64,000 bases of DNA from Linum tenue (Eukaryota; Streptophyta; Magnoliopsida; Malpighiales; Linaceae): assembly GCA_946122785.1 (NCBI GenBank), contig CAMGYJ010000007.1, positions 40,635,587-40,699,586 of the forward strand. Direction: 5' to 3'. The position numbers were made by a program, and so were the translations under genes. Under the pieces are notes generated by a model that was not told the DNA's origin, ran no database searches, and saw nothing but the letters and a program-made list of their open reading frames with translations. Positions 34,390 through 44,203 of the stretch are shown here, piece after piece (the stretch's first letter is position 1; each line of letters starts with the position of its first letter).

Positions 34390-35483
34390 GTTTACCCGAA
34401 AACTGCTGGGCGGGGGCGAGGTTTTCTATGCAAACCGCGGGCCTAAGAGGCGGTTATAAAAAAAAAATATTGGACCAAACCGCTGGGTGGGGTGGCGGTT
34501 TGGCCCAAAACCGCCTCCCCACCCAGCAGTTTGGTCCAAAAATTTTTTTTCGATCAACTCCTAACTTCGGCCGAAACTTCAAACGAACGTAACTTTGCAC
34601 TCGGGTATCCGATAGTAGTGATTTTTTTTTCATTTCGCATAACTTTCAAGATCTACAACTTTTACTCGGATGAAATTTTCAAAACAGGAATTAGTTGTGG
34701 ATATACGGGACCTTGGGAATAACTTTACCTTTACTTTTCACAAATCCATGTACATTTTGAAATTATGATTATCTTAAAAGTTGTAGATCTTGAAAAGTTA
34801 TGCGGAATCGAAAAAAAATTCATGACGTTCGGATTTTGGAGCACAAAGTTATGGCCGCCCAAAGTTTGACGAAAGGCGGGACCCGGCGGTTTGCGGCTTG
34901 CAAGATCTCAAAAAGTTTGCGGCCTCCATTTTTTGAATCCGAATAAATTTTTGAGATCTTGCAAGCCGCAAACCACCGGGTCCCGCCTTCGTCTCGAAAA
35001 AACGTCATTTGCCACCCCGAACGAGCCTTTTTTTGATTTCGTCAAACTTTGAGTGGCCATAACTTTGTGATCCAAAATCCGAACGTCATGAATTTTTTTT
35101 TTATTCCGCATAAATTTTCAAGATCTACAACTTTTAAGATAATCATAATTTCAAAATGTACATGGATTTGTGAAAAGTAAAGGTAAAGTTATTCCCAAGG
35201 TCCCGTATATCCACAACTAATTCCTGTTTTGAAAATTTCATCCGAGTAAAAGTTGTAGATCTTGAAAGTTATGCGAAATGAAAAAAAAATCACTACTATC
35301 GGATACCCGAGTGCAAAGTTACGTTCGTTTGAAGTTTCGGCCGAAGTTAGGAGTTGATCGAAAAAAAAGGACCAAACCGCTAGGTGGGGTGGCGGTTTTG
35401 GTCCAATTTTTTTTTATAACCGCCTCTTAGCCTCGCGGTTTGCATAGAAAACCGCACCCCCGCCCAGCGGTTTTCGTGTAAAC
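34390..35483. repeat. 1.1 kb near-perfect inverted repeat (foldback structure)
   Basis: Two arms of about 520 bp mirror each other around a short spacer near 34920-34950. The outer ends are GTTTACCCGAAAACTGC and, reversed, GTTTACACGAAAACCGC; the innermost part pairs TGCGGCTTGCAAGATCTC with GAGATCTTGCAAGCCGCA. Most blocks in between are identical or nearly so. The left arm has an extra small hairpin at 34472-34535 (GGGTGGGGTGGCGG against CCGCCTCCCCACCC) that the right arm lacks. No protein is encoded. A transcript would fold into a long double-stranded RNA. Confidence 0.88.
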
Positions 35484-35602
35484 CGCAGGGTGGGGTGGCG
35501 GTTTTTGAAAAATGGTGGTATTTTTGGAATTTTTTGGGGTTGGGTGGTATTTTTGGAATTCTTTTTTTAAATAGTGGTATTTCTGGAAAAAGTCCTTCGT
35601 TT

Positions 35603-35830
35603 TTAATGGTGTTCTTTGTCAAGAACCATTTAGTGTCAATAATTTGAGTTGTTGAAAGAGATTCAATGATGCAATTTATATCAAACTATTAGTCATGATT
35701 CAATTAGTTGTTCTCTTTCTAATGATGTTCTTTGTCAAGAATCATTTAGTATCAATAACTTGACGATTTAGTTATTCTTTCACTTTCAAATGGTGTTCTT
35801 TGTAAGCAATTATCTAGTATCAATAACTAG
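35603..35830. repeat. three degenerate copies of a 44-bp motif
   Basis: AATGGTGTTCTTTGTCAAGAA followed by a CATTTAGTATCAATAA-like part recurs at about 35603, 35720 and 35788 with uneven spacing. The unequal spacing suggests an old tandem repeat with deletions. Confidence 0.6.
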
Positions 35831-36316
35831 AGTTGTTAGGAGAGGTAAAAAATAATGAATTGTAACCATTTACTGGCAACCCCCTTCAAAAGAAAGCTAA
35901 CTTATATGTGCTTGAAGTTTGTACAAATCGAAATATCATGTGCTTAATGAATAAGGCATCGACTCATCAGTATTAGAACAAAAGACCTATCAGTCAACCA
36001 TTTTCAATTGGGATGCGCCATAATCTTCATTGTCAATTAACTATTATACCTAATTTATCAAAATTTCTTCCAAGGCAGGGTGAATCCCGAGACCCACCCT
36101 ATTACCTTCTCCCTCCGCCACTGCTCATGATCTTGTTTGTCGTGTGAGGAACTGAAGGAGACGAGAGTATCCAGGTTAAATCGGCGTACCAAAATGCAAT
36201 AAGCTCAGAGGAGGGAGAGCATGACCTGAACTGGAAATCCAAGGGAAATGGCAGAGATCGTGTTAGAAACACGGCCTGGTCGAGTGGGGAGGGTAAAGGG
36301 CTCGACCGTATTTTTT
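35831..36316. other. intergenic region, possible right end of an old hAT element
   Basis: No gene. CCTCCGCCACTG at 36112-36123, reversed CAGTGGCGGAGG, resembles a dTph1-like hAT terminus; a degenerate partner may lie near 34234 (AAGGATGTAACTAGAATTTT). If so, the inverted repeat at 34390-35483 sits inside that element. No target duplication supports this. Confidence 0.35.
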
Positions 36317-36337
36317 TTAGTGAGGTGGTATTTTGTT

Positions 36338-36489
36338 TTTTTATGAGAGTGATATAGGTATTTTGTTTTTTTTTATAAGGGTGATATAAGTTTCAATTTT
36401 TTGTGATTCAGGTACTATTGAAAGGATTCGAACCTAAGACCTTCAGGTTCTAGGGTAGTGGTATTACAACTAGGCCAAACCATTATTTG
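36338..36489 (-). mobile_element. tRNA-derived SINE, copy 1 (152 bp)
   Basis: On the minus strand the element starts with a tRNA-like head: TGGTTTGGCCTAGTTGTAA (box A) and, about 50 nt later, GGTTCGAATCC (box B). It then runs into an A-rich tail. It is flanked by a perfect 21-bp duplication starting TTAGTGAGGTGG (36317-36337 and 36490-36510), as left by LINE-driven integration. It is non-coding and presumably transcribed by RNA polymerase III. Confidence 0.85.
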
Positions 36490-36514
36490 TTAGTGAGGTG
36501 GTATTTTGTTATTT

Positions 36515-37075
36515 GTTAGCACCTATTAAAGGGAGAACACTCTTATTTTCAGATTAAGCAGGAAATAATATTGAAATCTCTAAATCCCTATCTCTTCTTC
36601 TTCTCTCAATTTTGCCAAATTCTTCTCAATTCTCAATCCTGAACTCTAATTCTCTTATCAATCTTTCTTGATGCTTCTTAGAAATCCATAGTTCTTTTTT
36701 TATAGATAAGGGTGATATAGGTTATTTTTTGTAATTAGGTACTACTGAAGGGATTCGAACCTGGGACCGCCAGGTTCAAGGCTAGTAGTATTACAACTCT
36801 CACCAATCCCTTGTTCGTCAGAAATCCATAGTTCTTATAGTGGTATCAGAGTCCTGTTCGACTATGATTTCATCACAACTCTCAAAAGAGGACTAGATCG
36901 CACAACTAGAAGAACAACTCCATCAAGCACTGCAGAGGATGGAGAGCTCGGCGAAGGAGATGCTGAGGGCGGATGAGCAGCGGCGATGGAGAGAAGCCCG
37001 CACCGCTGACCGACGAACCCGAGGCGGAGGATGGAAAGGCGTGGCCATTGTTTGATCCAATCATCCATAGGTTGC
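36515..37075 (+). mobile_element. truncated LTR retrotransposon: LTR remnant, primer-binding site and gag start
   Basis: TGGTATCAGAGTC at 36841-36853 matches the initiator-Met tRNA primer-binding site of plant LTR retrotransposons. Sequence before it (from about TGTTAGCACC at 36515) is the likely LTR remnant, itself carrying SINE copy 2. After it, the plus strand encodes an acidic/basic helical stretch (EEQLHQALQRMES region, 36905-36960) as at the front of Ty3/gypsy gag proteins. The rest of the element is missing. Confidence 0.5.
36697..36819 (-). mobile_element. tRNA-derived SINE, copy 2 (123 bp)
   Basis: Same family and orientation as copy 1: box B GGTTCGAATCC, then TAGTACCTAATTACAAAAAATA and an A-rich tail. 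The box A side is shorter or altered. It is flanked by a perfect 17-bp duplication AGAAATCCATAGTTCTT (36680-36696 and 36820-36836). It inserted into the LTR remnant just ahead of the primer-binding site. Confidence 0.85.
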
Positions 37076-37719
37076 CTTGTACCTTCGAAACCATAAGAAA
37101 CACACCGAGAAGGCATCAAAGAGCACAATAACATATCCTAGGTCTATCAAAGACTCATTGATCAAATAGCTATGATTTAGTTAAGAAATACCAGTGAAAT
37201 GACGAAAGATGCTTTAATAGAAGAAGAAAATGTATCAAGAATGAGAGTGATAAACAAGTAAACAATATTAATGAAGTGTCATCACCTTCTAAATCCATCT
37301 GGTCTCCATTGCCCTTCACACTTCATCCCACAACCACACTACTGGCCTCACTACTGCTGCCAAAGCTGCCCATGCATAGCTCAGAGACAAGGCATTTTGT
37401 GGTCTTATTGGTCGGACTCGGTTTGTAGTGTAGCTCGTAGTCATATCCAATCACCTTCACCAACCACCTATGTTGGTATGGAGTAAAAACCTTTCGGTCG
37501 AGAAGATGCTTGAGGCCCTGATGGTCGGTGTGGATATGTAACATATATCCCAGTAGCTACGATCTCCAGGTTTGAACAACATCATACTCATGAACGCGAT
37601 TTGGGATAACACTGGATGCCAAACAGTCGAGAGAAATCTAGCAGGGCCAATGTTGAGGTACTGGTCATAGCCTTCTTTAAGGCTCAGAAGACCTCACATG
37701 CCTTCTAGCAGAACCTTCC

Positions 37720-38065
37720 TGTTATAAACGCGCTGCTACGGATCGGGAAAACGCCGGAATCGACAAAGCAAGAATACGAAAGCGAGAATCGAAAGAACAC
37801 AGACACACGATTTACGTGGTTCACTAACACGATGTGTGTTAGCTAGTCCACGGGCGAGAGAGAGCCGTTTCACTATACTGAGGAGGTTACAGACCAGGCC
37901 CAGAACCCGAACCCAAATAACATTGAGCTCATACACCGTGGGCCGGGGGCGTTGCCCCCGCACCCCCACCGGGGCGTTGCCCCTGGACCCCACTCGCTGA
38001 CCGGGCAGCGAGACCCCCGGTTACCAGTCGTAGCGGCTGATAATCCGATTCAAGTCATATCAACA
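37720..38065. mobile_element. solo LTR (346 bp)
   Basis: Starts TGTTATAAACGCG and ends CATATCAACA, so TG...CA borders are present, flanked by a perfect 5-bp duplication CTTCC (37715-37719 and 38066-38070). There is no internal region: typical product of recombination between two LTRs. A GC-rich part (about 37935-38020) contains two near copies of GGGGCGTTGCCCC, an imperfect hairpin. Confidence 0.8.
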
Positions 38066-38574
38066 CTTCCCTTCCTCAGCAGGTCTGTCAGTGGTATGGC
38101 TATGAGGCTTTAATTATGCACAAACTTCCGATAGTATCCTGTCACCCCAGTAAGCCTCTTAACTCTGTAACGGACTTCGAGTCTAGCCATTCCACCATCA
38201 CTTGTATTTTTAGGGGTTCACCCGCACTCCCTATTATGATATATTGTGCCCAGGTAGTCCACCTCTTAACTTTGTATATGTCTTCGGCTCTAGCTAGTCC
38301 ACACTCCCTGTTATGATATAATGTGTCCCGGGTAGTCCACCTCTTGCACCCAAAGGCACACTCTGATGCGTTGAAAAGGAACTGGTTCCCTCTCATAATC
38401 TAAAAAACCTGCTGCAGATGCAATTCCCATGAAGGGTTACAAACCAATATGTCATAATAAAAAAATACTAGCACAAACATGCGCAATAGTGGTTAGAAGA
38501 TGTCATTCATAGCAATTTGGAATGTTGATGGGCATTACATAAACCGAAGGCCATCACCAAATACTCATAGTGTC

Positions 38575-39587
38575 TAGGGGTGTTCAAATGGTTACCATGT
38601 TAATACCAAATAAACGGGTCGTTTGGATGCAGTATTTTGATGAGGTAATTTGGTCGAAGTAACTCAGAATGAAGTATTTCAACCAAAATAACTTGTTTGG
38701 CAAAAATAAAGTAGAATGTGGAATTTTGTCCATGAGTCAATTGAAATAACTCATCGTGAGTTATTTGAAATACCTACCCACCTCCTAGTTATTTCAAATA
38801 CATCATCTCCCAACTTCTTTTTTCACTTCATCCCTTCTTTAAGTGGTGAAATACCGCAATATTTGAATGTTTTATCCAAACAACACAATTACACCAATTA
38901 CCACATTTCAAAATGAAATACCACATGAAATGCCACATAGCAAAATAATGCATCATTTTGATTCGAAATACCATAGAACCAAAAGGATGCATCCAAACGA
39001 CCCGAAAATAAGACTAAATTCTATTAACCATGGAATACAATATCATAACCAAACCGTCCAAACCAATACAACAACCAAATTAACTCATATAACATCACAT
39101 TATCGTCAAGTGAGAAAATTTTCCGGTTATTGTATCAATTCAAAATTTATATATTGAATAAAACATAACAATCGGCACATAGTTAACCCTTAACATAAAT
39201 ACATGCAACTAATACAATTATCTTACAATTAATAGAAGTATTCACTAAGAAAAATATATGTTAATGCATGGTATGGGGTAAATGAATTGTTGTGTTTGTG
39301 TGAATTGACTTAGTGTCTTAGCAATTTTCATAGACTGAAAACAACTTTCTTTCAAGTTTTCATCAAACATAACGTATGATTTTTATCTAAACAGGCATTC
39401 ATATTATATATTACATATATTGCTAATTACTTAAATGGTTAATTTGGTTTAGCTGGTTAAGAGTGTCTAAAACCAAACTAAACCAAACAAGCTAAAAATT
39501 TAACCAAACCAAACCAATTATTCAAATTAACCAAACACTACTGGTTAAAATGGTTACCACGATAACCACTCCGTTTGAACACCCCTA
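38575..39587 (+). mobile_element. hAT-type MITE, family A copy 4, with a nested MITE
   Basis: Ends TAGGGGTGTTCAAATGGTTACCATG and, reversed, TAGGGGTGTTCAAACGGAGTGG; flanks ATAGTGTC and ATAGTGTT (7 of 8). It interrupts the gypsy reverse transcriptase frame. Without the nested 390-bp element it is about 620 bp, so it has an internal deletion relative to copies 1-3. Confidence 0.82.
38615..39004. mobile_element. PIF/Harbinger-like MITE nested in copy 4 (390 bp)
   Basis: The ends are perfect inverted repeats CGGGTCGTTTGGATGCA (right end reversed), resembling PIF/Harbinger termini. AAATAA occurs on both sides, compatible with a TAA target duplication. Copy 2 of family A shows the uninterrupted site (CCAAATAAGGCTAAATTC). 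Interior has repeated GAAATAC strings and no reading frame of note. Confidence 0.7.
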
Positions 39588-39794
39588 ATAGTGTTAGTGT
39601 CTGTTATGGGTGCGAAATGCTCTGTTAAAAATGTTTTCCTCGTGCATCATGATGTGATGATAACCTGCCCTCAAATTCAGTTTGGTGAAGAATCTGGCTC
39701 CCTGCACCTCATCCAACATGTCTTCCTGTAGCGCATCCAACATGCCTTCCACCGTAAAAAAATAGTTGTTGACAAAATGGTCGTTGGGAGCCAC

Positions 39795-41212
39795 TTCTGG
39801 CCGTTGGTACCTAATTTAAATGATCAAATCAACAATTTTTTGTATATATTCGTAAAAAATGAATTCTAGGAGCGTGGTCTGGCGGTGGCGCATATGTACA
39901 TAAAAATGATTTTCCGTCCCCTTCCTCTTCTTTATCTTCATCTAAGCGGTTTCCTCCAATTTCTATTCTTCTTCTTCATTTACTCACTTTTTCCCACATC
40001 CATAATGGACGGCCTAGAGACAAGAATAATTCGATTTGATATGAAATCAAATCGTATAAACATAGATTTTAATGAAAATATAGAATTCGAAGAGTGATAA
40101 ACCATATAAAAAATATGTTTAAGTAGTTGGATTGTCTCCCCTACTTGATCAAAAGATTTCATTTTGAATTTTATCTGTGTTTAAGGAGGAGTAATTGAAA
40201 TATTTGGTTAAGAAGGTGATTCAGGTCTAATTGTACGCATTTTACCCCGTTTATATTAGGTGTTTGTAGCAATTGTGCTCCTAAAAGGGCGGTTTTACGC
40301 TAGGTTTTTTGTGTTTTAGGCTGGTGAAAAATGCCTCAATTTTTTTTGTTCAAAAAATATATTAAAGTGGATATCATTTTGAAGAGCACAATTAATCTGA
40401 TCTAACTGTGCAAAAAAAATCAAATTTCGACTTAAAATGAGCGAGAAATCGTTCGTCAAAGATTAAAGAGAGAAAAATTAAAGGCTTTCCATGAGAGAAA
40501 TGATGCTGATGTCATGCTGATGTGGACGGGTTACTCATGGTTACTCACTATAAGATTACTGACCTGATCCATTCCCCATATAGGAGACCTAGCAACGAGA
40601 ATGATTCGATATTATATGATATTAAGTCATATAAACATTAGACTTCAATAAATTAAAGAATTCGACGTGTGATAAACGAAAACCATAAAAAAATATGTTT
40701 AATTCAATCTCATCAAGTTTATCTTAAATCTATATAACCTTAAAAGTTAAAATTTAAAAGGAGTAAATTTGCATATGGCTCCAAATCTCCCATATTTCTT
40801 GTTGTCATAGATAGGTGTACAATGTCATAGGTAGGTGTACAATGCAATATGCTTACAAATATATAGTAAATGAAATAATCATATGCGACGGTCGATAGCT
40901 AATCAATCCGCCGATAACAAAAGCAAAGCAGTCATTCCCTGCAAAATGAACCAACAAAAGGCAAAAAGAAACACAACAAGCCGCCAAAGACTAGCTCGAT
41001 TCTCAATAAAAGAACAAACCAGAGCCGACTCAAACACAAACCCTTACCTTCAAAAACAAACAAAGAAAACTATCCACCCCTATTAGGCCTAGTAACCATA
41101 GAAATGAACTGGTAAAAAAATAAAGCGTCCAAAGAGCAAAATAAGCCCAGCCCAAACCATCAAGTAGAAACAAAAGGCAAGTGATCCTAGTTTAACTAAA
41201 AATTAATATAAA
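39795..41212. other. intergenic region with a diverged 120-bp direct repeat
   Basis: No gene is recognised. Sequence at about 40011-40130 recurs with changes at about 40586-40705 (CCTAG-GA-AAGAATRATTCGATxxxATATGA, later GTGATAAAC...CCATA and AAATATGTTTAA). This may be a pair of old LTR-like or segmental repeats about 575 bp apart. A small duplication of GTCATAGRTAGGTGTACAATG lies near 40805-40845. Confidence 0.45.
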
Positions 41213-41222
41213 CTAGTAATCA

Positions 41223-41241
41223 GCCCGCGCTCCGCGGCGGG
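41223..41241 (-). promoter_or_regulatory. 3'-terminal hairpin of the Helitron
   Basis: GCCCGCGCTCCGCGGCGGG folds into a short GC stem-loop, 6 bp inside the YYAG (CTAG on the minus strand) end at 41213-41216. Such a hairpin is the transposition terminator signal of Helitrons. Confidence 0.8.
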
Positions 41242-41497
41242 ATAAGTTTGACCTATGAAGTTTTGTGGATTATGGAACATCACCCTGAGCATCATTGTTG
41301 CTTAATAACCTCTGTCAGTGCAAGGAAATATAAGCCAGTGCATAATAACCTTGTCAAGTCCAAAAGTTGTCGCAAACTATAAAACCAAATTTGAACATTG
41401 TTTTCACTCTATCAAAGCGAGAGAATAGAAACCTAGTTTAGGATAATAGAAGCGGATATGATGCATCAGAAAGTCTTTTCGTCATTGATATCGATGA

Positions 41498-43399
41498 TCA
41501 CTTGTCCATTCTTGAGGTATGCCAAAGTGTTGCAACTCTTATGTGAGATGCGGCTGATGAAGTTCTGCTCTTCAAATCTGAGGAACCGATGTACAGCTCG
41601 CCTGCAAACATTCTGTTACAGTTTTTGATCAGCAATGCCTTTGCCGATTCCGAATCGAGTTTGTTGTATTTGCTGGGGGGCATGCCGATTATTGAAAGAG
41701 TTGCCTCATGGTCAAGTATGACGTCGATATCATCAGATCCTTGTTCACATTTGACTTCCAATTGATAATGCAAGCTAGTTATGTACGAAAGGAAAAATTG
41801 TGTTAGCTTATTTGCAAACAGATCAAGAAACATTGGATGCAGTGTTGTCTATGGAACTGAAAACTTACGCTGGCCATTCCTCAGTTGTTCGACAAATGCT
41901 TTTTCGAAACTTCAACTGTGATATGTGGAACTTGGCATGGTAGAGTACCTAATATGAATTGCACATGTTGATTAGATATGTCTGAATGTAAATTGCAAGT
42001 GTAGAATGTAAGAGTTTGTGATACGCTCTGTCGCTAACAAACCTTATGGTTACTCTGATCAGATGCGAGCATTGCTTTTATGTCTACAAGTGTCTTCTTC
42101 TCAATTCCTGGGCGAAGGCGGCCTGTTTTCTCATTGGTGTTGGCATTCAAGTAGTAAACTTGCCTGCGACTATAAAGGAAGCTGGTTGCAGCGAAAAAAT
42201 TATAAGTGTTAGTTTTAGTTCTAGTTGACTGGTAGTATGTATGATTCGAGGAATGAATAGCATTTATTTAGAAAGAAGTGTACATGTGCATGATTTCCCT
42301 GACTGAGCCTGTGTAAGATCTGATCATCAACTCACTGGTAGGAGTGGATTCAAAACGGTACTTATATTTCTGGCTGGACAAAGGTGCCACTCGCATGGCT
42401 GATTTGATGGTGACAATGAGGGGCAAGTGAGCCTCAGCTGTTGGCGCATTCTCTAAGAACTTTAATATATCATATCCTCGGTACTGAACAATTGCCTTAG
42501 CGCCACTGTTCGGGGCATAGATATGTGAGGTTGATGATTCATATAATTCACTAATTAACACATTATTCTATTAAATGTACCTCACATCCTGTACGACCAT
42601 ATGAAATTCTCGGAGAGTACCACGAACTGTTGTGGGAACACTGACACGCCTGATGCATACAGTGATGTCTGTGCTTGACAAAGAATTTTGGCGTTTTTAA
42701 GTTTAGGCTTGTTTTAGTATGATGAACAAAGATAGTCAAATGTACCTGTATGATATTCAAAGGTTCTTGTCTGAAGTGGTACTATCGAAAAAGCCATCCC
42801 AATGTCCCAACCGACGGGCATGCATGGGTCATTTGGGTCCTCTTCAATCTTTGATATGTTTTGTTCGGGAGTTATGTGGATCCTTAACTCGCCTGCAACA
42901 ATCCTTGGATTCTCTCTTGCTGGTACAGCCACCACAGAATCGAACCGATAAAGGTTCCCAACTTTTATCTTCCGAGAAATCTCGGTGATGTCTTTTTCAT
43001 CGACCATTGACTCGATCAATCGTGCCTATAAGAGAAACGTTTAGCGATTTCAAACCGTACAACGCACTGGTTTTAAATCAATTATGAAAAGATTGTTCAA
43101 TCTTGTAACTGAATTGTAAACAAACGTTCTTGTCTATCCAAATCATGTGCATGCTGACATCTTTTAACTTTGGTGCCTCTCGGTATTCAAGCCATGCTAT
43201 CACAGGCCGAGCAATAACTGTGCGGTTGTTTGTGCCCAAATGCAACCCTCGAAATGGCATGCAAGTATCGATCGGATCTATCAGATAATAAAGGGAAAGG
43301 AAATGGATATTTTATCTTTCTTGCAGAGGATTCGAGATTCTTGGGAGGATTTATTAACAAAAATAGAAGGTTCTGACCTTTGTCATCGATGGGGACCAT
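41498..43399 (-). pseudogene. Helitron RPA1-like single-strand-binding protein (fragments)
   Basis: Minus-strand pieces resemble replication protein A 70 kDa-type OB folds. They include LKDVSMHMIWIDKN (43165-43124), ITEISRKIKVGNLYRFDSVV with a following MPVGWDIGMAF (43000-42790), AIVQYRGYDILKFLENAPTAE (about 42510-42440), and a C-terminal DHEATLSIIGMPPSKYNKLDS (about 41725-41660). Introns are likely between pieces, as in other plant Helitron RPAs. I could not follow a continuous spliced frame, so intactness is undecided; listed as broken. It lies downstream of the helicase, the usual place. Confidence 0.65.
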
Positions 43400-44203
43400 G
43401 TGACTGCTCTCTGTTGACTGGTGGTTTTGGGTAAACTCTCCATGTTGGGTGGGGCTTCTGTGCAGACAATTAAAGTTTCGATCAGAAGTAGTTTTTCAGG
43501 CGTAAAACACGTGAGGAAGAGGAGGACGTGGACTTACCTTTGTCCTAAAGCTTGTCTGGTAGTTTCTGTGATGGGTCTCTCGCCATGGGGAAGGATTGAC
43601 GAAGATGTGGATGGCGGATGTGGTTGTTGTAGGAAGATAGGGTTTTAAAGGGGAATGTCCATTTTGGACGGGCCTGCAATGGGTTTTTATTTATAGCCCT
43701 AAAGAGTCATTTGGATTGGGCTTAAATGGGTCATTATATTATTCTTCTACAATGGGCCTGTATATTTACTCATTCTAGTTTCTTATTGACCTGTGGATTT
43801 GTGGATTAAGGTTCATGGATTGTAATTTATACATAATCAAAATTTCGAACGAAAATTTTGGTGGATATAATTTTAATAACTCATAATTCTCATCTAAGAT
43901 ATTAATCATAAGATATGTTTGTAGAACTGATCGCCAAAAGCAAAGATGAATGTAGTTCTTGAACATTTGTGATCTGATGCATGATTAAGACAAAACATTC
44001 ACCTCTCTGAGCTATTAAGATACAAACATTAGAGCCTTCTAGGCTGACAAAGCACAGAAAGCGCCGGCCAAATTATTGTCAACGTAAGTGCATTTGAGAG
44101 TTCCTTCGATCCTGCAAGAGAAAAAATCATTTGTATCGCGCATATTTGCTAATATAGACATTGATTAATTCAATAGGTTCAGTAAAATTACCCGATATGC
44201 AGT

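Larger units (their letters stand above)
37323..39794 (-). pseudogene. Ty3/gypsy pol remnant (reverse transcriptase to RNase H), broken by younger insertions
   Basis: Read on the minus strand, reverse transcriptase pieces (GARFFTKLNLRAGYHH at 39700-39640, EYLVMAFGL just left of 38575) come first. The connection region (FNASECAFGCK at about 38360, SVTELRGLLG near 38150) and RNase H (HIHTDHQGLKHLL at about 37540-37500) follow. The order is that of one element. Two later insertions split it: a hAT-type MITE at 38575-39587 and a solo LTR at 37720-38065. Stops and small indels occur as well. It is unrelated in orientation to the gag start at 36.9 kb. Confidence 0.8.

Noticed and set aside
34234..36123. 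a dTph1-like hAT element enclosing the large inverted repeat
   Set aside because: Only one end (CAGTGGCGGAGG, reversed) is convincing; the left end is too degenerate and no duplication is visible.
36420..36475. tRNA gene on the minus strand
   Set aside because: Box A and box B are present but no cloverleaf closes, and a 21-bp target duplication plus A-rich tail mark it as a SINE.
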